Origin: Candidatus Zambryskiibacteriota bacterium
GTDB taxonomy: Bacteria > Patescibacteriota > Minisyncoccia > Phycocordibacterales > Zambryskibacteraceae
Assembly (NCBI GenBank): GCA_016177225.1
Contig: JACOVQ010000006.1
Location: 1 to 48,262 of the forward strand
DNA: 48,262 nt
Reading direction: 5' to 3'
The notes beneath the pieces are model-generated. The model saw only the letters and a program-made list of their open reading frames with translations, had not been told where the DNA came from and did no database searches. Within the stretch, counting starts at the first letter, position 1. Each line of letters begins with the position of its first letter. The position numbers and the translations under genes were made by a program. Below, piece after piece: positions 8,998 through 17,700 of this stretch.

Positions 8998-9318
8998 ATG
9001 TATATGCAAACGAAAGATATCCAAAAAATTAAAAAAGAGATGGAAGACAGAAAAGCAATTCTCCAATGTGCCGCGGAATTTAATATGGTGGGCGACCCGA
9101 CGCGGCTCAAGATTTGCTATATCTTGTGTCGACACAAAGAACTCTCGGTGGGCGAGATTACGGAAATTATCAGTGTTTCCATTTCGGCTGTTTCTCACAC
9201 GCTCAAAAAATTACAAAAGGCCGGGATGGTCGAGAACCGCCGAGAATTCCGAACGGTCTATTACAAACTTAAACAAACGTCCCTTGTCGATATGCTCAAG
9301 GAGCGGCTTACAACATAA
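8998..9318 (+). CDS. ArsR/SmtB-family transcriptional regulator (putative Hg-responsive)
   Basis: wHTH: ADPTRLKI-type motif (VGDPTRLKICYILCRHKELSVGEITEIISVSISAVSHTLKKLQKAGMVENRREFRTVYYKL); 1 nt upstream of merA. Confidence 0.88.
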   Translation: MYMQTKDIQKIKKEMEDRKAILQCAAEFNMVGDPTRLKICYILCRHKELSVGEITEIISVSISAVSHTLKKLQKAGMVENRREFRTVYYKLKQTSLVDMLKERLTT

Positions 9319-9319
9319 C

Positions 9320-10759
9320 ATGAAAAATTTTGACCTTATAATTATCGGCGGAGGAGCAGGCGCGTTTGCGGCGGCAATCCGCGCCAACGAACTGAAAGCC
9401 AAAACGGCGCTCGTGAACACCGGGCTTCCGCTTGGCGGCACCTGCGTTAATGTCGGGTGTGTGCCGTCAAAGACGCTTCTCTATGCCGGTGAAATTTTGC
9501 ACCACGCCAAACATCACGACGTCCCCGGCATTGAACTTGAAGTAAAAAGATTTGATTTTCAAAAAGTCGTGCAAGGTGAACTCTTGCTTGTGGAAAAGTT
9601 ACGCCAAGAAAAATATGAGAAGGTGTTGAAAAATTTAGAATATATAACGGCAATCGAGGGCAAGGCAAAATTTGTTTCTCAAAACGAGATAGAGGTGACC
9701 CATTCGACAAACTCAGGGCAAGCTGGCGAAAAATTGAGTGCGGAAAAATTTATTATCGCCACCGGATCAACGGCAATAATACCGTTTATAGAAAACATCC
9801 GCGAAGTTGGATTTATTACGCATATCGAAGCGTTGCGTCTTGAAAAACAACCGGAAGAATTGGTTATCATCGGCGCGGGCCCGCTTGGCTTGGAGTTTGC
9901 CCAGATGTTTTCACGCTTTGGCACGAAAGTAACTGTTTTACAACGCGGCGATTCAATTTTTCCGCACTCTGAAAAAACGCTCACCGACCGACTCGCCGAA
10001 GTGTTGTCAAAAGAAGGAATCACTATCAAGACCAATGTTGAGGTGAAAGGCGTGCGTAAAGAGAATGGTAAAAAAGTTATCTTGTACACCATAAACGGCA
10101 CGCAAGAAGAAACGGCTGCGGACGAAATACTTTTGGCGGCAGGCAAAACTCCCAACACGCAGGGGCTTGGCCTTGATATTGTTGGCGTTGAAATAAACAA
10201 ACAGCAGGCGGTTGTTGTCAATCAGAATTTTCAAACTTCCAACAAAAATATTTTTGCGGTCGGTGATGTTACCGGCGCCCCCGTGCGCCTTGAGACAACC
10301 GCCGGGCGCGAGGGCACGCTTGCCGCTGAAAATGCCCTTCGACAAAGCTCAGGGCAAGCGCTCAAAAGTATTGACTACAACGCCGTGCCCTACACTATTT
10401 TTACCGACCCACAGCTTGCTGGTGTCGGTTTTACCGAAGATGAACAGATAAAACAAATGGGAGTTTGCGCCTGTCGAACTATTTCGTTTGCCGATGTTCC
10501 CAAGGCGGTCATCATACATCGCACCGAGGGAATGATAAAAATGGCGATTCATCCGCAAACAAAACAAATTCTCGGCGTGCATATTCTCGCGCCGAACGCG
10601 AGCGAGCTTATCGCCGAGGCGATGATATTGGTAAAAAATAAAAACACAATTGACGACGTGGTTAATTCTCTGCCGATATTCCCAACACTTTCGGAGGCGA
10701 TTAAAATTGTCGCGCTGTCGTTCACCAAAGACATTTCCAAATTAAGTTGCTGCATATGA
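9320..10759 (+). CDS. merA: Mercuric reductase (lacking N-terminal HMA domain)
   Basis: GGTCVNVGCVPSK redox centre, FAD GGGAGAFAAAIRA and NAD GAGPLGLEFAQMF motifs, C-terminal vicinal Cys LSCCI*; the ORF track's 8798 start is a spurious upstream extension. Confidence 0.85.
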   Translation: MKNFDLIIIGGGAGAFAAAIRANELKAKTALVNTGLPLGGTCVNVGCVPSKTLLYAGEILHHAKHHDVPGIELEVKRFDFQKVVQGELLLVEKLRQEKYEKVLKNLEYITAIEGKAKFVSQNEIEVTHSTNSGQAGEKLSAEKFIIATGSTAIIPFIENIREVGFITHIEALRLEKQPEELVIIGAGPLGLEFAQMFSRFGTKVTVLQRGDSIFPHSEKTLTDRLAEVLSKEGITIKTNVEVKGVRKENGKKVILYTINGTQEETAADEILLAAGKTPNTQGLGLDIVGVEINKQQAVVVNQNFQTSNKNIFAVGDVTGAPVRLETTAGREGTLAAENALRQSSGQALKSIDYNAVPYTIFTDPQLAGVGFTEDEQIKQMGVCACRTISFADVPKAVIIHRTEGMIKMAIHPQTKQILGVHILAPNASELIAEAMILVKNKNTIDDVVNSLPIFPTLSEAIKIVALSFTKDISKLSCCI

Positions 10760-10826
10760 CAATAGAAACTCTCGCTTTTTTAGGCACAACACTTGTTGCA
10801 GTTGCTTAATCTGGGAGATAAGGACA

Positions 10827-11201
10827 TTAAATCACAATATTCTCCATCATCTCTACCCTAGCCTTCCGATTAATTTCATCAAGTCTGACCGTTATAAGGT
10901 CCAACTGCCAATCACAATCGAGTTTTCTGTCCAATAGATAAGTTTGGATTGCTCTGGCGAGTCTCTTTAACTTCCACAGATGCATATTATCCTCAGGACG
11001 ATACGTCTCAGTTCCACGTGTAACCATGCTTTTTACCTCTATAAACCGTATCACACCACTTTTTCTAGCAATAATATCAATTTCTCCCCATTTTCTAGAG
11101 TAATTTCTCTCTATAATTTCGAAACTTCTTTTCTCCAAAAAACTGCAAGCGATATTTTCTCCTAGGTCTCCAATCTTTCTTTTCTCCGTCTTTTTAAGCA
11201 T
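10827..11201 (-). CDS. YraN/UPF0102 family putative endonuclease
   Basis: GDLGENIACSFLEKRSFEIIERNYSRKWGEIDIIARKSGVIRFIEVK. Confidence 0.88.
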   Translation of the reverse strand: MLKKTEKRKIGDLGENIACSFLEKRSFEIIERNYSRKWGEIDIIARKSGVIRFIEVKSMVTRGTETYRPEDNMHLWKLKRLARAIQTYLLDRKLDCDWQLDLITVRLDEINRKARVEMMENIVI

Positions 11202-11288
11202 AAATAGTGTTACTAAGTAACTTTTGACCTTTATCTTTGTCCTTTATGCACCTTTTCCCCATAATTATCCACAATTGTCTAATAAAAA

Positions 11289-11380
11289 ACCGCCCACGGG
11301 CGGTCCGCGAGCGGTGTAATCCGCTCATCTCTTACGAGTGTCGCGGACCAAAGCCACACTACTGCGTGGCAAGGAGAAAA
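11289..11380 (+). promoter_or_regulatory. Structured leader with two mutually exclusive stems ahead of an SD
   Basis: ACCGCCC/GGGCGGT (11289-11304) overlaps GGTCCGCGA/TCGCGGACC (11302-11349); GCCAC/GTGGC then AAGGAG. Confidence 0.4.
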
Positions 11381-11428
11381 ATGAACAGAAAGTGCCAGGC
11401 CCAGTGGATAAACAACACTCAAAAATAA
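11381..11428 (+). CDS. Possible 15-aa small ORF (MNRKCQAQWINNTQK)
   Basis: AAGGAG 4 nt before ATG; very short, low support. Confidence 0.3.
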   Translation: MNRKCQAQWINNTQK

Positions 11429-11498
11429 AATAATGTGGGAGTCTGTTATCCTCTAAGCGCCTAAATTTAGTATAGGACATAAAGGACAATATGCAATA

Positions 11499-12272
11499 TC
11501 AGGCTGTGGATAACTTTATTGGACAATGGTCTGAACCATAGATATTGTCCATTATTTCTATGCTTTTTATGGACTTAAGCATCTCCGACGAAGAGAAAAA
11601 GTAATCTATTCTCCATCCTATGTTCCTCTCTCTGGCAAAGCTTTTCATATCCCAATAGGTATAAGCGTCGGTTTTATCAGGATAAAAATACCTGAATACA
11701 TCTACCCACTTATCATTGGAAACTAGCTTGTCCATCCAAGCTCTTTCTATTGGTAAGAAGCCAACATGAGTTTCATTTTCCTTGGGTCGTGCTAAGTCTA
11801 TTGGCTTATGCGCTACATTGAAATCTCCACAGATAATAATACTAGGATGTTTCGCGTGTAACTTATTTATAAATTCTAAAAAGTAATCATAGAAGTCTAG
11901 TTTGTACCGGAGACGTTCAGGCGGTCCGCCACCATTAGGGAAGTAGCAATTGATGAGTGTAAAATTAGGATATTCTGCCATAATCAGTCTGCCTTCTTGG
12001 TCCATAAGCTTGATTCCTATATCACGTGAGACTTTCACGGGAAACACTTTGGTATATATAGCAACTCCGCTGTAACCTTTTTTCTGGGTAGGGAAATGGA
12101 AATAAGAATGATAGCCATCCGGAGATTTTAATTCTTCTGACAATTGTTCCGGAAGCGTCTTAGTCTCTTGAATACAGAGAATGTCAGGACTGTCCTTTAG
12201 AACTTCATCAAAATGTCCTTTACGGTGTACCGCTCTAAGTCCATTAACGTTCCAAGAGATAATTGTTTGCAT
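11499..12272 (-). CDS. xth: Exodeoxyribonuclease III
   Basis: MQTIISWNVNGLRAVHRKGHF, DILCIQETK, CGDFNVAHKPIDL, SDHCPI. Confidence 0.94.
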   Translation of the reverse strand: MQTIISWNVNGLRAVHRKGHFDEVLKDSPDILCIQETKTLPEQLSEELKSPDGYHSYFHFPTQKKGYSGVAIYTKVFPVKVSRDIGIKLMDQEGRLIMAEYPNFTLINCYFPNGGGPPERLRYKLDFYDYFLEFINKLHAKHPSIIICGDFNVAHKPIDLARPKENETHVGFLPIERAWMDKLVSNDKWVDVFRYFYPDKTDAYTYWDMKSFARERNIGWRIDYFFSSSEMLKSIKSIEIMDNIYGSDHCPIKLSTA

Positions 12273-12391
12273 TTTCACATTATATATTAACATTATTCAA
12301 GTTTGACTTTTACGACTTTAAAAAATTACACCACAGTATTTCGTTCCGCAAGGCCTTGCCTTGAGATGTACAAAATAATATCTTTGAAAAC

Positions 12392-12420
12392 TTGCTTTGG
12401 TGGCTTAATTACTGTATGGT
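12392..12420 (+). promoter_or_regulatory. Putative promoter of 53-aa gene
   Basis: TTGCTT, 17-nt spacer, TATGGT. Confidence 0.45.
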
Positions 12421-12457
12421 TTAAGCTGGACAGTAATCCAGAAAGGAGGTGAGAAAA

Positions 12458-12619
12458 GTGGGTTTTTGGTCAGATATGTTTGGACCTCCGAGCGATAGGC
12501 AAGTTGACCGTGACATTGAACGTGGACAAGCGGAATCTCGCGGTTCTTCTGGCGAACAACAGGCAGAGTCGGACTATGTCGACGAAGCCATAGAGACGGG
12601 GAAAGACCCTCTTGAGTAA
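12458..12619 (+). CDS. 53-aa hypothetical protein, GTG start (absent from ORF track)
   Basis: AAAGGAGGTGAGAAAAGTG SD context; MGFWSDMFGPPSDRQVDRDIERGQAESRGSSGEQQAESDYVDEAIETGKDPLE*. Confidence 0.65.
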   Translation: MGFWSDMFGPPSDRQVDRDIERGQAESRGSSGEQQAESDYVDEAIETGKDPLE

Positions 12620-12631
12620 TGTAATAGACAA

Positions 12632-12665
12632 CGAAGGGGTAGTGAGTTTCCTCACTACCCCTTCG
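12632..12665 (+). terminator. Terminator-like hairpin
   Basis: 15-bp perfect stem CGAAGGGGTAGTGAG-TTTC-CTCACTACCCCTTCG. Confidence 0.65.
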
Positions 12666-12685
12666 ATAGATTTAATTTAAATCAA

Positions 12686-13012
12686 ATGTTTGGTAAAAGA
12701 TTTGAAAGAGAATTACAAATGATCGAGGATGCTTTGGAAGACGAACAAAGCAAAGATGATTTTAAGGAATACACAAGACCACTTGTGGAAGCTGTCGCTG
12801 ATAAATACGCGACTCACGAACATGCTAAAAAAATACCCAGAAAAAAACTTGTTGAAGCAGGATGGACTCATTTTGATTTTGCATTAAAAAAATACAAAGA
12901 GAATGCAGACTTGATGCTTGAACGCAAAAAAGAATTATTCTTTTTCAGCACTTATTTTACCTGGTTTATCCGGCAGGGAATAGTGGAATATATAAAAACT
13001 TTTAATGAATAA
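12686..13012 (+). CDS. Small protein resembling isolated sigma-70 region 2
   Basis: LVEAVADKYA...LVEAGWTHFDFALKKYKE...FFFSTYFTWFIRQGIVEYI vs sigma region 2 (LVxxIAxKY, DLIQEGxxGLxxAVxKFD, FSTYATWWIRQAI). Confidence 0.6.
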   Translation: MFGKRFERELQMIEDALEDEQSKDDFKEYTRPLVEAVADKYATHEHAKKIPRKKLVEAGWTHFDFALKKYKENADLMLERKKELFFFSTYFTWFIRQGIVEYIKTFNE

Positions 13013-13043
13013 GTTATCATTCTGCAAAGCAAAACCTTACAGA

Positions 13044-13072
13044 TGTTGACAAGAGATAGAGAAGCGTGATAG
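13044..13072 (+). promoter_or_regulatory. Putative promoter for 13140 gene
   Basis: Perfect TTGACA followed at about 17-18 nt by ATAGCA/TAGCAT. Confidence 0.45.
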
Positions 13073-13139
13073 CATTGACAGAGGATGATTTTTGTTCCTT
13101 AAATTCAAAAAAATAGGCCGAAAGGCCAGAGGAGGTTCT

Positions 13140-13910
13140 ATGAAGCGGTTGTTGAGGTTTGTATTTATGTCGGCATGCCTTCTAGTGCCGACGACTCTGG
13201 CCCACGGCCAGATTCCGGGTCAGCATGTTCTGATTTTTCCCCAGATTGTGTACGGGGGAGGCTGGTTTACCAGTGTTCTGGTCACGAATGTGACCGACAC
13301 CCCACAGGAGTTTACCCACGGGTTTACTGCCCCAGATGGAAGTGACTTGTATCTAACGATTACCGTTCCGGGGCCACCATATCGGCAAGTATGGGGTAGT
13401 TCGTATTCCACCAACCCTGTTCCTCCTAAGGGTTCGTTTCTTGTAATTCTTAGGTCATTCGACCAGAAGGTTACAACTGGTTGGATGAATACTTGGGTCC
13501 CTGTAGTCAATGGCAAGGATGCCTTGAAGGTGCAAGTGACCTACTTCTACGCCCCTAACGGAGTGATAGAAGGCCAGGCCGCCGTGATTCCGGCTGAGCT
13601 AACCAGGAGCTTCAGCTTTCAGGCGGTTCATTCTGGCGAGTCATCTGATACAGGATTTGCCATCGTGAATTGGGACGACGTTCCGGCGATTGCGACAATG
13701 AATGTCCGCAATATGTCTGGAGCGGTGGTTGCTACCGTAAATTTCACTATTCCGCCTGGAGGCCAGGTTGCTAAGTTCGTCACAGAGCTTGCGCCGGCGC
13801 TAAAGACCGGCTGGAACGGAGGACTGGTGGAGTTCAGCTCCGACCATAAGATTGCGGGGATGAGTATTTTGATGAACGGCGGAGTATTCTCCACCGGCCA
13901 GACGTTTTAG
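13140..13910 (+). CDS. Exported protein of unknown function
   Basis: Signal peptide MKRLLRFVFMSACLLVPTTLAHGQ; AGAGGAGG SD; more GC-rich than neighbours. Confidence 0.8.
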   Translation: MKRLLRFVFMSACLLVPTTLAHGQIPGQHVLIFPQIVYGGGWFTSVLVTNVTDTPQEFTHGFTAPDGSDLYLTITVPGPPYRQVWGSSYSTNPVPPKGSFLVILRSFDQKVTTGWMNTWVPVVNGKDALKVQVTYFYAPNGVIEGQAAVIPAELTRSFSFQAVHSGESSDTGFAIVNWDDVPAIATMNVRNMSGAVVATVNFTIPPGGQVAKFVTELAPALKTGWNGGLVEFSSDHKIAGMSILMNGGVFSTGQTF

Positions 13911-13929
13911 TAACGGGTTTCCTGTAAAT

Positions 13930-13958
13930 CGAGGAGTAGAAATACTCCCCGATTTTTT
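13930..13958 (+). terminator. Rho-independent terminator
   Basis: GGAGTA-GAAA-TACTCC stem with outer CG pairs followed by TTTTTT. Confidence 0.75.
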
Positions 13959-14009
13959 GTGGACAACTTTTCATTGTTTTACAGGATTAACGAGCTATAA
14001 TGTAGTAAC

Positions 14010-14708
14010 ATGAGCCGAAATTTGAAGATTATTGCCGTCATCTTGATTATCGGACTGATTTCGTTTGGAGTTTTTTATATTAATTCTCGAAAATCTAACA
14101 GCAAAATCTTAGAAGATGAGATAGTTGAACTAGGGAGCTTGGTAGTCGAGAGTCGCGACTGCGGCAGGGTTATTGAAGAGGCAGAAGCCTTTCTCGTAAA
14201 AAGAAAAGATGCAGCGGAAGTTTGGAATTTTTTGGGAGTATGCCAGTTTGATATCGGTAAATTTGAAGAAGCCAAAGTCAGTTTTGAAAAAGTTCTATCT
14301 CTGAATCCCGAGCATGAAGGTGCGAAAAATTATTTGGCGTTGATAAAACCGGAACCAGGCAGAACTTTAATCAGCCAAACCGAGCTTAACAAACTTCAGC
14401 TTACGCGGGCGGAGTTTGAATCAAAAATCGGCGTCAGCCTTGACGACCCTGCTTTAACTTTTGAAAAAGCCAGATTATTCTTAACCGATGAGGCGCCTCA
14501 AGAGGTTCTTGAATCCGCGTTTGCTGTTTATTCTTCGTCCAAAAGCCGCGCACAAACTCTTGAATATCTTAAAAATCTTTTCAAGCAATTTAACCCAACA
14601 ATTGGAGAAAATGGGCTGTCCGTTAAACTTAGTGCGACAAAATCTATGGATGTTACCCTAAACTTCCCGTCCGGTCAGGTCATTTTTAACTACACCGTAA
14701 AGAAATGA
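14010..14708 (+). CDS. Membrane-anchored TPR-like protein
   Basis: N-terminal TM; AEVWNFLGVCQFDIGKFEEAKVSFEKVLSLNPEHEGAKNYLA TPR. Confidence 0.75.
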   Translation: MSRNLKIIAVILIIGLISFGVFYINSRKSNSKILEDEIVELGSLVVESRDCGRVIEEAEAFLVKRKDAAEVWNFLGVCQFDIGKFEEAKVSFEKVLSLNPEHEGAKNYLALIKPEPGRTLISQTELNKLQLTRAEFESKIGVSLDDPALTFEKARLFLTDEAPQEVLESAFAVYSSSKSRAQTLEYLKNLFKQFNPTIGENGLSVKLSATKSMDVTLNFPSGQVIFNYTVKK

Positions 14709-17700
14709 GTGGAATCAAAAAAATATTTTTATTTGCGAGCTTGGGCGCTTTAATGCTTGTGTTCGCGGTGGTGGCGGAAGGTCAAGTTTCCGGTACGGTG
14801 AGTTTAAGCGTGCCTGATGGAAATCTCGGCTGTCCCAATGAAAAACAAGCATTGCGGTCAACTCCGGTGGAAACAACCGGCGCCTATCTTGATTACGGTT
14901 GGATGGGAGGTGATGTAAGCTATGACGACTGGATAGAATTTTATATGACTTATCACGGGCCGGGAGGTGGTAGCTATAAAACTTCGGCTATCCAACCTGC
15001 CGGTTCGTGGGGAGACGGTTGTATAAACGGCTCTGCGGGGTCAGCTGTGTATACAAAGCCACCGTTAAATACTCCGCCAGTTCAAATATCTGGAACGACT
15101 GCCCAAGGTGAAAGCTTCGATTTTAATATCACTGTCCGCAACAGGCAAAATCCCAGCCAGCATGGCTCGGTAGAATACGGTTACACTTTGATAACTTGCA
15201 AACCTGGACAATTTGTACAATCCGGCGCTTGTGTTGATACTGCCGGTACCATAACGGTGGCGCCCGGAAATTCAGGCCAGACAGGCGGGTCAAGTTTGAC
15301 TTGTGCCGCGCCGTGCAATCCGGATATTCACTGGAGAACTACTACTGGACTTCGAGCGGGAGCTGACGCTCAAATATTGCGTGACGGCACTCAAGTCGGT
15401 CCTATTTGGTACGACGGAGATTATTATGATTCCAACGCTAATCTTGCGGCTGGTCCGCATACATATACTCTGCAAATTAAAGACGGCTTTGGCAATTGGT
15501 CCTCAAGAGCGACGGCTAATGTAGCAGTCAGTTCGCCTCAGGTTTCTAAAACCGCCACTCTCGCGGTTTCTACGGGTAATATAAATCTTAGTCCGAGCGC
15601 GCTGATTGGTTCGGCTACGATATCAAATGTTGATGCGACCAATGAAGGAAGATTTACCGTTACCTGTGAAATCACATCAAATCCAAGCAATATTCCTCTG
15701 ACGATAGTTTGTCCTACTGTTTCGATTGGTCCTGGAGCAAGCGGGCCTCTTTCGGCCATAATCGGTTCCGGCGCTCCAACAGACCCAAGTATTTACATAG
15801 CCAATGTTAGAATCACAGCTGACGGCGGAAGTTATAACACAACTGTTTCCGGTTCTCCTAAAAATGTTTTTGTCAATTATAGCGTATCAAGCCGAACTGC
15901 CACGCTTTCTGTGTCTCCGACTAAAGTCGATCTCTCGCCAAATACTCCGAGTGCTACTATCACCGTATCAAACAGTGCAACCAACGAAGGCACTTTCACT
16001 ATAGATTGCACGAAGCAATCAGGAACTTTAGATAGCAGATTTATTTCAGTTAGCGGTTGTTCCGGTTCGGTCGGGTCGGATGACAAAACTTTTTTTATAT
16101 CAGTAGATGCTAGCGCTCCTTCCGGTTCATCAATCGTGCAAGTACGGGCAACCGGGCAAAACAGCACATCTATTTCTGGTTCTCCCCAAAATGTTACCAT
16201 CAATTATGTTGCATCCAATGCCAACCTTTCTTTAACTGCCAATCCATCCAGGATTGATTCAGGACAAAATTCAACTCTTTTCTGGGTTATTCCTAGCGAT
16301 GAAAAAACGCCTTGTGCGATTCGCAAAGGATACACGTCTTTTACCGCCGGCGACCTTGTTCGCACGGTCTCCTCGACTGGCAGCGGAAGTGTTTCCACAG
16401 GAGCATTAACTGAAACAACAAGTTATCAATTATCTTGCCCGGACCGCGCCACCTCAACAAACCTCTACTCATTTACAAATACCACGGTTACCGTATCTGG
16501 ATCTAGTCAAACTCCTCTACCAAATCAAATTGTTTTAAAAGTCGCTACTGATTCTAAAACATGGACCAAAAACTTAAGCGGCAATGCCCCGCTAGATGGA
16601 GTTGATATGCAAGTTTATTTTAACAGCGGGTATATTAACTCGTATTATATAAAAAGCATGACTTTAGATTGCGGCAACGGGAATAATTATTTTTACTACA
16701 GTTCTCTTGTTGACTCCAGTCCCTTTGCCAACCTGTGTTCTTACAGTAGCCCGGGAACATACACGGCTCGCGTTACTGGCTACTATGGATATAGCGCAAA
16801 TACCAGCTATAATCCGCTATACACGGATACCGCCACAGTTACGGTGACTCTTAATGTGACCAAACCCGTTGATTTTTCTTTCAATCAAGCCGCTTGGACT
16901 ATCCCATCCGGCACACCGCGTTATCGGGTTGACTATGATTACAATAACGACGGAGTTTTGAATAAAATTGATCAGGACCAGCTCCAACTTTGGTCTTCAA
17001 GTCGTACCTGCCCTATTAGCGGCAAAACCTGCGATATCAACGGCCGAGACGGCTTTTCCGTCGGTGATGTTTTGGCTTACAACTTCTATCTGCAAACCTT
17101 AGACATCTACCAAAACCAAAATGACGCCATAGGCGCCGTTTACCTCCAATCCACCAGCGGAGCCACCGTGGCATTTACCGCAAGTTCCGTTCTTGGAACG
17201 ACATTTTCACCAAATCCTTTAAATATCTCGGCCAATGGAAAAGCAAATGCCACTATGACTGTGCCGAGAAGCGTGTCTGTCGGCAGTTACTCCATAACTA
17301 TAACAGGAACTGCTTCTGGAGTTTCCAAACAACCGGATAATTCGCTCATCTTAAATGTTCTCGGACCTCCTTTGCCTCCGACACAGAATCCGCCGACCGC
17401 AGGCTGTGACGTATCTTCGTCTAAAATTACTCTTACCTGGACCCCGTCCCAAAGTGGCTCTCAACCAACCGGTTATGACGTGTATCTGGTTCGGGAAAGT
17501 AGATCAATTTTCCTCACTAGAACCAGGTATACCAAGCTTAACTCAACCACCCTCTCGGGAACCACCCTCTCTTACACTCATTCCAACCTCTCTCCGGGCA
17601 CACTTTATACGTATGTTATTCAAGCATCTAATCCGGCAGGCACCAGCGGTTACTCTAATAGGCAATCCGCAACTGCTTCCAGTTGCGCCACACCCATCAA

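Noticed and set aside
8798-9319. N-terminal 174 aa of the 653-aa ORF (8798-10759)
   Set aside because: It overlaps tRNA-Arg and the ArsR gene in another frame; merA homology begins at M(9320)KNFDLIIIGGGAG, so the extension is spurious.
11237-11428. 63-aa ORF spanning the structured leader
   Set aside because: Its upstream part covers the GC-rich hairpins and has no RBS; only the last 15 codons have an SD-associated start.
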